This document shows, one piece after another, positions 36,572 to 44,911 of a stretch of 64,000 nucleotides of DNA; positions within the stretch are counted from its first letter, which is position 1; every line of letters starts with the position of its first letter. The notes under the pieces are model-generated. The model was not told the DNA's origin and searched no databases. It saw nothing but the letters and a program-made list of their open reading frames with translations. Both the position numbers and the translations under genes were made by a program. The stretch is from Burkholderiales bacterium Ga0077547 (GTDB lineage Bacteria; Pseudomonadota; Gammaproteobacteria; Burkholderiales; Burkholderiaceae_C), in the NCBI GenBank assembly GCA_001464195.1, contig LNEY01000001.1:16969-80968 (forward strand), in the 5' to 3' direction.

Positions 36572-36861
36572 GCCAGGGCGTACTCCGCGAAGCCCAATTC
36601 CACCAAGTCATTCAATAAGCTGCGAACCTGCGCCATCTCGAACGCTTCAGGTTGATCCAGCTGCAGCAGAAGAGCCAAGTCGGGACCATCCAGATTTGTG
36701 TGCCGGATCAGGTGCCCAAGCGCTTCACCCACGATCGGGCTGAGAGCATGAAGACTGCCGTCTGCTTCGTCGTACACCACGACTCCGTCCTCAAAGCTGT
36801 GAAGGGCCAGCGCAAAAGCTCTCGGGCACCCGCAGCGGACGGACAAGCCGTCTCCCATCAC
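36568..36861 (-). CDS. PqqD-like small protein (HPr-rel-A system)
   Basis: 97 aa. The segment VVYDEADGSLHALSPIVGEAL followed by a helical C-terminus with a conserved-looking LLNDLVELGFAEY fits PqqD-type winged-helix proteins. Such domains (RiPP recognition elements) hold leader peptides for modifying enzymes. Three residues in VRCGCPRAFALALHSFED are unusual for PqqD itself. It overlaps the Tat-protein gene upstream and the kinase downstream by 4 bp each, suggesting it bridges substrate and kinase. Confidence 0.72.
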   Translation of the reverse strand: MMGDGLSVRCGCPRAFALALHSFEDGVVVYDEADGSLHALSPIVGEALGHLIRHTNLDGPDLALLLQLDQPEAFEMAQVRSLLNDLVELGFAEYALA

Positions 36862-37478
36862 AAAAATGCTGGGCCGAAGACCTTATTGAAATACGCCAGT
36901 GTGTCAGTGAGCGTCCAGTTGGTGCCGGCGAAAGGCGACCAATTACCCTGTCCATTCCAGATCGCCTGGCATTGAGCCACGCTCAGAAGTACCGAGTCGG
37001 GATTGTTGCTCACCGATTTAGCTGACAGAAATGCGGCCACGACATGGCGAGCCAAAGCTGTGGTGTTGGCGTTGCCGCCCATGTCCAGCACCTGTTGGAG
37101 CGTTTTATCGGTGAATGCCGAACCCGGATTTGCTGTGAAGCCAGTCGCCGAAGAGAGAAACTTCGTTTTTGTCTTGTAATCCTTCGTCAGATTGCCATTG
37201 TTGTTTTTCCAATAGCCGTGCGACTTGCACTGGTAGTCGGAGCGAATGTTGCGACCGCTGCTCACCGTCATGTTCGCGCGAATGAGAGACGAAAACGATG
37301 ACGGGCGAACGCAGCTGTGATCACCACCGCCTGCCAGCACCGTGTTGCTGTGCATCGCGGCCAATACCGGGGCGGCTGTAAGCCCTGCACGTACGAGATT
37401 GCGGCGGCTGAGCCCACCGGCTTTTGCCGGTGCTGTGGGCTCCGGGGCGTTGATTGGAGGCGTAATCTTGTCGTTCAT
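36858..37478 (-). CDS. Tat-signal secreted protein with GYWKN-type domain, first gene of the cassette
   Basis: 206 aa; AAGGAAG precedes the ATG. A 22-residue polar N-terminus (PP/AP-rich) precedes the twin-arginine motif SRRNLV (24-29) and a hydrophobic stretch ending VLAGG. The mature part has CKSHGYWKNN (84-93), TLQQVLDMGG (126-135), ALARHVVAAF (141-150) and three Cys (56, 84, 170). The pattern resembles the C-x-x-GYWKN...ARH-x-A domain seen in various secreted bacterial proteins (from memory). No PEP-CTERM tail is present. It starts 61 bp after the sugar transferase stop and is coupled to the PqqD-like gene. Presumed substrate of the cassette; function unknown. Confidence 0.7.
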   Translation of the reverse strand: MNDKITPPINAPEPTAPAKAGGLSRRNLVRAGLTAAPVLAAMHSNTVLAGGGDHSCVRPSSFSSLIRANMTVSSGRNIRSDYQCKSHGYWKNNNGNLTKDYKTKTKFLSSATGFTANPGSAFTDKTLQQVLDMGGNANTTALARHVVAAFLSAKSVSNNPDSVLLSVAQCQAIWNGQGNWSPFAGTNWTLTDTLAYFNKVFGPAFL

Positions 37479-37538
37479 GTCGTGCTTCCTTGTTCCAGGA
37501 ATGTCGGTCTTTGTCGAAGATTCAAGAGGACGAGATTG

Positions 37539-38930
37539 TCACTGGCCTTCTCGGAATATAACAACACTCACCGTCTCAATTAAAACCAGAATATCCAGCA
37601 GCAGGGAATTATTTTTGACGTAGTACAAGTCGAATTGATGTTTTTTCTTCGCGTCGTCAAGAGAGTCTCCGTAGTGGTACCGAACCTGCGCCCATCCTGT
37701 GATGCCAGGTTTTACTGAATGACGCAATTCGTAAAACGGAATCTCTGCCTTTAATTTGTCCACGAACGCCGGCCGTTCAGGGCGGGGGCCGACCAAACTC
37801 ATCTCACCAAACAGCACACTGAACAGCTGAGGCAGCTCGTCGATGCGCGTCTTGCGCATGAATGAACCAATGCGGGTAACGCGAGGGTCATTTTTCGTGG
37901 CCCATCGCGCAACGCCATCTCGCTCTGCATCCGCGCGCATGCTTCGAAACTTCATGCACATGAAAACGCGCCCGCCCAATCCAACGCGGGCTTGGCGATA
38001 AATGACGGGTCCTGAGCTGTCTAGCCAGATCGCCAGGGCGGCCACCGCCATGATGGGCGCTGTGATTATCAGCAATATGCTCGAACTGACGATGTCAAAG
38101 GCGCGCTTCATGAACTGCCGCATCTGGCCTTGCACGAAACCGTCGCCGTAGACCAGCCAGCTGCCCTTCAAGCTATCGATGCGAACTTCGCGCTTCGTTT
38201 TTTCGCTGAAGCCTGCCAAGTTAAGCACCGAAACGCCGCGAATTCGACACTCGAGCAACTGGTCCATCGGGATGGCACCACCGCGCTGCTCTTTCACTGC
38301 GATCACGATCTCCTTGACGGAGTATCGAGACACCAAATCAATGAGAGAAGACTTGCTGGAAAATACGGGAATACCGTTCTTCTTCTCGACTGAATTCTCC
38401 GAGGTGGCGAAGAATCCGATCACATTTCGCGCTGTGCGGCCAGGCATCTGCAGTTCGGCCGCAATGGATTCAGCCTCATCGCCAGTGCCAACAATCAATA
38501 CGGCCGGCAAAGTCGTCACCCGCTGCATGACGTAAAAACAAGCCCTGGAAAGAACCAAACCTAGGGCAAGATAAGAAATAGCGGCTGGAATCAATTGCTC
38601 AATGTAGCCACGATCGGCGACAAATCGCAGTACCAAACTGGTGACGTAGCCACCAATGCAAATGGCGCCGGCGGTGCGTAACGCCTTGGCGCTGAGCGAA
38701 ATGGTTTTGGGGCGATACAGTCCAACCAACGCATACATCAACGCCGTGACCAAAGCGAAGAACGTTGCGCCGAACAACACAAGAGGTTTTTCAGGGACTG
38801 CGTCGGGGATGGTCATGTACCTGCTGGTCAGGGTCGACGCTGCCAGCAACATGGCGACGAAGCACAACGACAGATCCACCACCATGCCGGTCGGGGCACT
38901 GGGCAAAACATCGTGTCGGTATACCCTCAT
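37539..38930 (-). CDS. Polyprenyl glycosylphosphotransferase of the XrtA locus (EpsB type)
   Basis: 463 aa from MRVYRHDVLPSAPTG. Four N-terminal membrane helices (to about residue 125), a Rossmann-like domain (VLIVGTGDEAESIAAEL), another helix (about 270-290), and the C-terminal catalytic part with RQARVGLGGRVFMCMKFRSM, KTRIDELPQL and LVGPRPERPAF. It transfers a sugar-1-phosphate onto undecaprenyl phosphate to start exopolysaccharide repeat units. It is minus-strand, divergent from prsK, and probably cotranscribed with the Tat-protein cassette. Confidence 0.92.
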   Translation of the reverse strand: MRVYRHDVLPSAPTGMVVDLSLCFVAMLLAASTLTSRYMTIPDAVPEKPLVLFGATFFALVTALMYALVGLYRPKTISLSAKALRTAGAICIGGYVTSLVLRFVADRGYIEQLIPAAISYLALGLVLSRACFYVMQRVTTLPAVLIVGTGDEAESIAAELQMPGRTARNVIGFFATSENSVEKKNGIPVFSSKSSLIDLVSRYSVKEIVIAVKEQRGGAIPMDQLLECRIRGVSVLNLAGFSEKTKREVRIDSLKGSWLVYGDGFVQGQMRQFMKRAFDIVSSSILLIITAPIMAVAALAIWLDSSGPVIYRQARVGLGGRVFMCMKFRSMRADAERDGVARWATKNDPRVTRIGSFMRKTRIDELPQLFSVLFGEMSLVGPRPERPAFVDKLKAEIPFYELRHSVKPGITGWAQVRYHYGDSLDDAKKKHQFDLYYVKNNSLLLDILVLIETVSVVIFREGQ

Positions 38931-39316
38931 GGTGGGCGGCCTCTCATTGATCAGAACGGGAAGGGACTTGACGAGTCCTCGTTGCTCGCGACCCGCCGAC
39001 GACATTGGGCGGATGGGCGACCATCACCGCAATTATTGTTGGGCATCCCTCCCGCGGCATCCCCTGAGTAGGGGGTCTGCCGAGACGTTTCGCACGCGAG
39101 TTTGGGTTTTGCTGCGTCAGCAGGCTTGCTGACTGCAGGCGATGTCGCAAACATCGTGGACGCAACCCCTTGTTTCACGAACATGTCACATGCCGTGCCT
39201 CGAATTCAACGATGACAGTCATGCCTGATGGACTGACGTTGTTCATCGGCTCGGTCCAATCGTCAACGGCCTTGAGCCCCGTCAGACTCGCAGTGACAGG
39301 CATAAACGCAAGCTGA
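38931..39316. promoter_or_regulatory. Divergent control region with three hairpins
   Basis: The 386-bp gap between the sugar transferase and prsK holds no gene. It contains CCCCT-GAGT-AGGGG (39061-39074), GTCAGCA-GGCT-TGCTGAC (39116-39133) and CGATGT-CGCAA-ACATCG (39140-39156). These are candidate operator or leader structures for one or both genes. No sigma-54 GG-N10-GC match with a good -24 element was found in it. Confidence 0.5.
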
Positions 39317-41428
39317 ATGAGCCCTCACGACAACACCTTCATGGCCTGGGGCTTCGGACTCGTAGGCTTCGCGTATCTGGCGTTCGCATTGACGCTGCTT
39401 CGAATCGGGGCAGGGCGTGTCTCTGCCAGTCGATCCGGAAAGGCGCTGTTCGGTGCTGTCTGCTGCAGTTCCGCGTGGGGATGGTTGACGCTGGCCAGCG
39501 TACTGACCGAGTCCGAGTTGCTTGGATTCCTCGCTTCCATCGTCGACGTGGGTCGCTATGGTTTGTGGCTGACCTTCCTGCTGCTGCTTCGGCCTCAAAA
39601 GGATCCGCTCGCGTCGGGAGGCGTGACGCCGCTGAGCAAAGCGGCGCTGTGCTTGGTGGCAGTGGTGTTTGCGGGACAGGTACTGCGCTACCTCGCCCCT
39701 GAGGAATCGTCACTGCAGCTTCGCGGGCTGCCGATGATGTCGATGTCGCTCTCGATTCTCGGGCTGGTGCTGATCGAGCAGGTATTCAGGAACGTCGATC
39801 CCGACTCGCGCTGGAGCGTCAAGCCCGTCAGTGCGGCGCTGGCGGGCTCGTTCGCGTTCGATCTCTACATGTATTCGCAGGCGGTCATCTTTGGGACCAT
39901 CGACGCCGATGTCCAGAGCATCCGGGGCGCGGTTCATGCGCTGATGGCCCCACTGCTTTTTGTTTCCACCTCGCGGCTTGGCATCGACTGGACGTCGAGG
40001 CTGCGCGTGTCTCGCACCGCTGCATTTCACTCCGCGACATTGCTGATCTGCGGAATCTATTTGTTATTCATTTCCGCCATCGGCTATTACGTCAAGTATT
40101 TTGGTGGAGATTGGGGGCGCGCGCTCCAAATATGTATTGTCTTCGCCTCTTTGATATTTCTACTCCTGCTTGCCGTATCTGGTTCAGCTCGAGCCAAGCT
40201 CAGAATATTTGTCAGCAAGAACTTTTTCAGATATCGATACGACTATCGAGATGAATGGCTGAAATTCACCGAAGCGCTTTGTGCGCAGGGCACGCCTCAG
40301 GAGATGGGGCAGCAAGTCATCCGAGGATTGGCGGATCTGGTGGAGAGTCCTGGCGGCGGCTTGTGGATGAAGCGCCCGGAGGCCAGCGGTTTTCGGCAAA
40401 CCGTTCGGTTGAACATGGATGCCGCATCGGTCAGCGAAGAGGAGGACTCGGATCTCTGCCGCCTGCTTGAGCGTGAAAAGGCGGTCGTCAATCTGGAGGA
40501 GTTCCGCTCGTTCCCAGGCCGCTATGGGTCGATCTCGCTGCCCTCATGGCTGCAGGCCATTCCGCAGTCTTGGCTGATCGTTCCGCTGATCGTCGGGGAC
40601 AAGCTGATTGGATTTGTGGTTCTGCTGCGGTCGCGGACGCCTCTCGACGCCAACTGGGAGGTTCACGACCTGCTCAAGACAGCAAGCCGCCAGGCAGCGA
40701 GCTTTCTCGCTCAGATGGTGGCCACCGAGTCGCTGCTGGAAGTGCGCAAGTTCGATGCGTTCAATCGGATGTCAGCGTTCGTGGTGCACGACCTCAAGAA
40801 CATCGTGACCCAGCTCTCGCTGATGATGAAGAACGCCAAACGGCTGCATGCCAATCCGGAATTCCAGAAGGACATGCTGGATACCGTTGAGAACTCCCTC
40901 GAGAAAATGCGGCAGCTGATGGCCCAGCTGCGTGAGGGCACCACGCCAGCCGGTACGGCGTTCGGTGTCGATCTGGCAGCGGTGATTCGCCGAATCGAAG
41001 CTCACACTGCCAGCCGCGGCAGGCGTCTGGAGCTTCGGCTCATTCGCCCCGCCATGGCGCGCGGGCATGAAGAGCGAATAGAGCGCGTCATCGGGCACCT
41101 GGTGCTCAATGCAGTCGAGGCGACGGACCCACAGGGCCAAGTCTGGGTGGAGCTCGATACCCTGGGCGATCGTGCTCGCATCGTCGTGGGCGATACAGGG
41201 CACGGCATGTCCGCCGAATTCATCCGCGATCGCTTGTTCAAACCGTTTCAATCCACCAAGTCGACCGGAATGGGCATCGGTGCCTACGAAAGTTCGCAAT
41301 ACATTCACGAACTTGGCGGCAAGATCTCTGTGGCAAGCGAGCCGCAGCGCGGTACGCAAGTGACGGTTCTGATCCCGCTTTTTCACGCATCAGTGGAGTC
41401 AGATCTCGACATGCTCAAGCCTCAGTGA
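39317..41428 (+). CDS. prsK: PrsK: XrtA/PEP-CTERM system sensor histidine kinase
   Basis: 703 aa. Eight or so N-terminal membrane helices (to about 285), a GAF-like domain (about 320-460), the H-box with His491 in AFVVHDLKN, N-box GHLVLNAVEATD, and G-boxes VGDTGHGMSAEFI and STKSTGMGIGAYESSQYI. This architecture is PrsK, which signals to PrsR. Its partner gene lies 6.5 kb away across the HPr-rel-A cassette. A second Met at residue 9 is an alternative start. Confidence 0.92.
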   Translation: MSPHDNTFMAWGFGLVGFAYLAFALTLLRIGAGRVSASRSGKALFGAVCCSSAWGWLTLASVLTESELLGFLASIVDVGRYGLWLTFLLLLRPQKDPLASGGVTPLSKAALCLVAVVFAGQVLRYLAPEESSLQLRGLPMMSMSLSILGLVLIEQVFRNVDPDSRWSVKPVSAALAGSFAFDLYMYSQAVIFGTIDADVQSIRGAVHALMAPLLFVSTSRLGIDWTSRLRVSRTAAFHSATLLICGIYLLFISAIGYYVKYFGGDWGRALQICIVFASLIFLLLLAVSGSARAKLRIFVSKNFFRYRYDYRDEWLKFTEALCAQGTPQEMGQQVIRGLADLVESPGGGLWMKRPEASGFRQTVRLNMDAASVSEEEDSDLCRLLEREKAVVNLEEFRSFPGRYGSISLPSWLQAIPQSWLIVPLIVGDKLIGFVVLLRSRTPLDANWEVHDLLKTASRQAASFLAQMVATESLLEVRKFDAFNRMSAFVVHDLKNIVTQLSLMMKNAKRLHANPEFQKDMLDTVENSLEKMRQLMAQLREGTTPAGTAFGVDLAAVIRRIEAHTASRGRRLELRLIRPAMARGHEERIERVIGHLVLNAVEATDPQGQVWVELDTLGDRARIVVGDTGHGMSAEFIRDRLFKPFQSTKSTGMGIGAYESSQYIHELGGKISVASEPQRGTQVTVLIPLFHASVESDLDMLKPQ

Positions 41429-41609
41429 GGCTCGGGTGCTGCTGTGCTCAGCGATTTGCGCCGGCCTGCCCAAAATTCACGTTCGCCGCGGTGTTTTGGC
41501 CACGCCGGGCGGTGCAAACGTTGTTGCATCTGCTTTCAGCGTGCCATCATCGTCACTTGCGGGTAATGAGTGGATTTTCGTTACCGAAAATAACAATCGT
41601 GTGCGAGAT

Positions 41610-41625
41610 CCCGGGTCGCCCCGGG
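41610..41625 (+). other. Leader hairpin before the exopolysaccharide operon
   Basis: CCCGGG-TCGC-CCCGGG lies 38 nt before the first operon ATG. In the 234-bp gap from prsK (41429-41662) this is the clearest secondary structure; it may affect the mRNA 5' end. Confidence 0.35.
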
Positions 41626-41662
41626 CGCCCAACTGAGTCAATCTGAAAAAGGGGATGGAACC

Positions 41663-42301
41663 ATGAGTATGTTCACGACGCTCAAGGGGCGGGTAGTTCA
41701 ACGTGCGTTGATTCTGGTTGGGGCGCTGATGTTGTCCGCATGCGGCCTTCTCCCCGGCAACAACCATCCCCCGGCCCCCACCAACGCGTCGACGCAGGAC
41801 TACAGCTACATCATCGGGCCCGGCGATAACCTCAACATCATCGTCTGGCGCAACCCAGAGCTATCGATGTCGGTGCCCGTGCGCCCCGACGGCAAGTTTT
41901 CTACGCCTCTGATCGACGAATTGGTCGCCCAGGGCAAGAATTCGGTGGAAATCGCTCGGGATATTGAAAAGCTGCTCGGCAAGTACGTCAGAGATCCCGT
42001 GGTGACCGTGATCATCACGGGCTTTGTCGGCCCCTATGACCAGCAGATTCGGGTCGTTGGCGAGGCTGCGAAGCCTCAGGTGCTGGCCTACAAGCAAAAA
42101 ATGACAGCACTCGACGTCATGATCGCGGTCGGTGGGCTCACCGATTTCGCTGCAGGTAATGACGCCACGATCTTGCGCACCGCCGATGGCAACAAGCAGT
42201 ACACCGTCCGGTTGAAAGACTTGGTCAAGCGCGGCGATATCTCCGCTAATGTCGAGATGAAACCGGGCGATATCCTGATCATCCCGCAAAGCTTCTTCTG
42301 A
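41663..42301 (+). CDS. Exopolysaccharide export lipoprotein (Wza-like, XrtA system)
   Basis: 212 aa. Lipoprotein signal with Cys27 in MLSACGLLPG. The Poly_export domain starts YIIGPGDNLNIIVWRNPEL and a SLBB-like segment follows (IRVVGEAAKPQVLAYKQKM). It is half the size of Wza and would form the periplasmic/outer-membrane conduit with the beta-barrel protein encoded downstream. AAAGGGGATGG gives a good ribosome-binding site. First gene of the 22-kb operon. Confidence 0.93.
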   Translation: MSMFTTLKGRVVQRALILVGALMLSACGLLPGNNHPPAPTNASTQDYSYIIGPGDNLNIIVWRNPELSMSVPVRPDGKFSTPLIDELVAQGKNSVEIARDIEKLLGKYVRDPVVTVIITGFVGPYDQQIRVVGEAAKPQVLAYKQKMTALDVMIAVGGLTDFAAGNDATILRTADGNKQYTVRLKDLVKRGDISANVEMKPGDILIIPQSFF

Positions 42302-42395
42302 TTGCGCCGGCTGATTTGAGCGCACTTGCCTCGCGCAGTCGAATGCTTTAAAGCGCCCGCGTCCCACGTTTCGAACATCTGAATCGATCATCCGA

Positions 42396-43979
42396 ATGGA
42401 AGAGCTATTAGCCCAATTGACGACCTACGCCAGAAGCATGTGGCGCTTCCGCTGGCCGTCAATTCTGGTGGCGTGGGCAGTTGCCGCCGCTGGCGCCGTG
42501 GCGGTTTTCCTGATCCCGGACCAGTACGAAGCGTCGTCGCGCATCTATGTGGACACCGAGTCGATCCTGAAGCCTCTGATGGCAGGCCTGGCGGTCCAAC
42601 CCAATGTGGATCAGCAAGTCTCGATGCTGAGCCGGACGCTCATCAGTCGCCCGAACGTCGAAAAACTGGTTCGAATGGCGGATCTGGACCTCGAAAGCCA
42701 ATCAAAGAGCGAACAAGACGCCTTGGTGTCTGGTCTGATGACCAGTCTGCGCATTCAGTCCGTCGGCCGAGACAACCTTTACACCCTGTCTTTCCGCGAC
42801 TCTGACTCGGCCAAGGCTCAACGGGTTATTCAATCTTTCGTGTCGATCTTCATCGAGTCGAGCCTCGGTGCAAGTCGCAAGGATTCGGACACGGCAAGAG
42901 TGTTTATCAACGAGCAGATCAAGGCGTACGAGAACAAGCTGCTGGAGGCGGAGACGCGCCTGAAGGAATTCAGGCTGCGCAATATCGAAAGCCAGAGCGC
43001 TGAAGGCGTAGATTCGGTGGCTCGAATCGGTTCGCTTTCCGAGGCGCTTCAAACGGCGCGACTCGAGTTGCGCGAGGCTGAGCAGGCGCGCGATTCTGCG
43101 CGGCAGCAACTGATCAACGAGAAATCACAGGGCGGTAGTTCTTCCTCGTTGAATTCATTGCTTGAAGAGTCTGCATTCTCCGTCGCCACACCGGAAATTG
43201 ATGCTCGAATCGCAACGCAGAGGCAGAACCTGGACGCGCTGCTGCAGCGGTTCACTGAAAAGCATCCCGATGTGGTCGCTACCCGAAAGCTGTTGCTCGA
43301 CCTCGAAGAGCAGAAGAAAAAAGAGGTCAAGGAGTTGCGCAAGGCCGCCATGGCAGCGCCTGCCATCGCTGCGACAAATGGCAGCAGTCTCGTGTCGCAG
43401 GAGCTCAACAGATTGCTGGCCAATTCCGAAGTGCAGGTGGCCGCACTGAAGGCACGGGTGGCGGAGTATTCCGCTCGATACAACCAGGCCCGGGAGTCCG
43501 CAAAGACGGCTCCACAGCTCGAGGCGGAGGCTGCGCAGTTGAATCGAGACTACGCCGTACACAAGGCGAACTATGAGGATCTCGTCAAACGTCGTGAATC
43601 GGCATCCATGTCGGGTGAGCTGGACTCTGCCGCTGGGGTTGCCGACTTCCGCTTGATCGATCCACCGCGGGTGTCGCCAAATCCAGTCTCGCCGAATCGT
43701 TTCTTTCTGCTTCTCGTCGCGATGTTGGCCGCCCTGGCGTCCGGCTTCCTCACTGCATTCATCGCCAGCCAGTTGCGCCCGGTGTTCCACAGTGCCGCGC
43801 AATTGCGAACGAAGTTCGACTTCCCTTTGCTCGGGACGGTCTCGATGGTGACCAACCCGGCAGATGTCCGGCTTGAAAAGATCCGATTGGTCAAGTTCGC
43901 CATCTCCTCGGGTGGCTTGGTGGGCTTCTTCGGTATGTTGATGCTGGGCATGGCGCTGATGGCCGCCAGAAAGGGCTGA
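42396..43979 (+). CDS. Polysaccharide chain-length determinant (Wzc N-terminal type)
   Basis: 527 aa. Two membrane helices (about 22-40 and 505-522) flank a long periplasmic coiled-coil region with GNVR-like and tyrosine-kinase-adaptor features (ESASMSGELDSAAGVADFRLIDPPRVSPNPVSP region near the second helix). It lacks a kinase domain; that activity is in the next gene. It controls chain length and export with the export lipoprotein. Confidence 0.92.
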   Translation: MEELLAQLTTYARSMWRFRWPSILVAWAVAAAGAVAVFLIPDQYEASSRIYVDTESILKPLMAGLAVQPNVDQQVSMLSRTLISRPNVEKLVRMADLDLESQSKSEQDALVSGLMTSLRIQSVGRDNLYTLSFRDSDSAKAQRVIQSFVSIFIESSLGASRKDSDTARVFINEQIKAYENKLLEAETRLKEFRLRNIESQSAEGVDSVARIGSLSEALQTARLELREAEQARDSARQQLINEKSQGGSSSSLNSLLEESAFSVATPEIDARIATQRQNLDALLQRFTEKHPDVVATRKLLLDLEEQKKKEVKELRKAAMAAPAIAATNGSSLVSQELNRLLANSEVQVAALKARVAEYSARYNQARESAKTAPQLEAEAAQLNRDYAVHKANYEDLVKRRESASMSGELDSAAGVADFRLIDPPRVSPNPVSPNRFFLLLVAMLAALASGFLTAFIASQLRPVFHSAAQLRTKFDFPLLGTVSMVTNPADVRLEKIRLVKFAISSGGLVGFFGMLMLGMALMAARKG

Positions 43980-43984
43980 ATGAC

Positions 43985-44911
43985 ATGGCCAGCCTGATTG
44001 AACAAGCGGCGCGACGACTCGAGCAACTGCGCAACGCCGGCGCAGAGATTCCTGAACCGGTCGCGCCTGCGTCCCCACCCAAGTCACCTGTGTCCTCAGC
44101 GGCTGTGTCGCAGCCAAACGCGACGTCGGTGCCACAGGCTGCGGTGCTTGCCCCAACCTCGCGTCAGGTGACGCTCGATCTCGATGTATTGAGCGCTGCG
44201 GGCATCGTCACGCCGAACGCGCCGCGCTCGCACTCAGCGGACCAATTCCGACTGATCAAGCGGCCATTGCTCGCCAATGCGAAGGCGACGGGCGAGAAGG
44301 CGCTGAAGCACGGCAATCTGATCATGGTGACCAGCTCGCTGTCGGGCGAGGGCAAGAGTTACACATCACTCAATCTCGCGATGAGCATCGCGATGGAGCT
44401 CGACAACACGGTCATGCTGGTCGATGCCGACGTCGCCAGACCTTCGATACTGCGCATGCTGGGCTTGCAAACCATGCCTGGTTTGCTCGATCTGCTCGAA
44501 GGCGGCAAGGACATGCAGAGCGTCCTGCTGAAGACCAACATCGACAAGCTGACCATCTTGCCCAGTGGGTCGAGCCGTCCGAAGGCGACCGAGCTGCTGG
44601 CCAGTGATGCGATGCGACAGCTGCTCGACGACATGGCCGCGCGCTATCCAGATCGCATCATCATCTTCGATTCACCACCGCTGCTTTTGACGACAGAAGC
44701 ACGGGTACTGGCCACCCAGATGGGGCAGGTGGTGATGGTGGTCCAGGCCGAACGAACGCTGCAGGCCGATGTCGATCACGCGCTGTCCACGATCAAGGGC
44801 TGCGCAAATATCAACCTCGTGCTGAACAAGGTGCGTGGTAACAGTTCGGACGGCTACGGCTATGGCTACGGCTATGGCTACGGCTACGGGACAGCCAGTG
44901 GCAATGCGTGA
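43985..44911 (+). CDS. XrtA-associated tyrosine autokinase
   Basis: 308 aa. After a Pro/Ala-rich N-terminal linker come Walker A SSLSGEGKSYTSLN, Walker A' MLVDADVARPSIL and Walker B IIIFDSPPLLLT, the BY-kinase set. The C-terminus is a (Gly-Tyr)6 tail, GYGYGYGYGYGYG, the presumed autophosphorylation cluster. With the preceding gene it makes a split Wzc that controls polymerisation. Overlaps the next gene by 8 bp. Confidence 0.93.
   Translation: MASLIEQAARRLEQLRNAGAEIPEPVAPASPPKSPVSSAAVSQPNATSVPQAAVLAPTSRQVTLDLDVLSAAGIVTPNAPRSHSADQFRLIKRPLLANAKATGEKALKHGNLIMVTSSLSGEGKSYTSLNLAMSIAMELDNTVMLVDADVARPSILRMLGLQTMPGLLDLLEGGKDMQSVLLKTNIDKLTILPSGSSRPKATELLASDAMRQLLDDMAARYPDRIIIFDSPPLLLTTEARVLATQMGQVVMVVQAERTLQADVDHALSTIKGCANINLVLNKVRGNSSDGYGYGYGYGYGYGTASGNA
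44851..44890 (+). repeat. 12-nt tandem repeat coding the Gly-Tyr tail
   Basis: Alternating GGCTAC/GGCTAT units (about three copies of a 12-mer) encode the tyrosine tail of the kinase. Slippage in units of 6 or 12 nt would change tyrosine number without a frameshift. Confidence 0.8.

Noticed and set aside
36858..37478. The Tat protein as a PEP-CTERM exosortase substrate
   Set aside because: Its C-terminus (FNKVFGPAFL) has no PEP motif, membrane helix or basic tail.
41427..41443. Plus-strand GG-N10-GC match at the prsK stop as promoter of the export operon
   Set aside because: The -24 element is poor (GAGGCTC instead of TGGCACG) and it overlaps a stop codon; too weak to claim.
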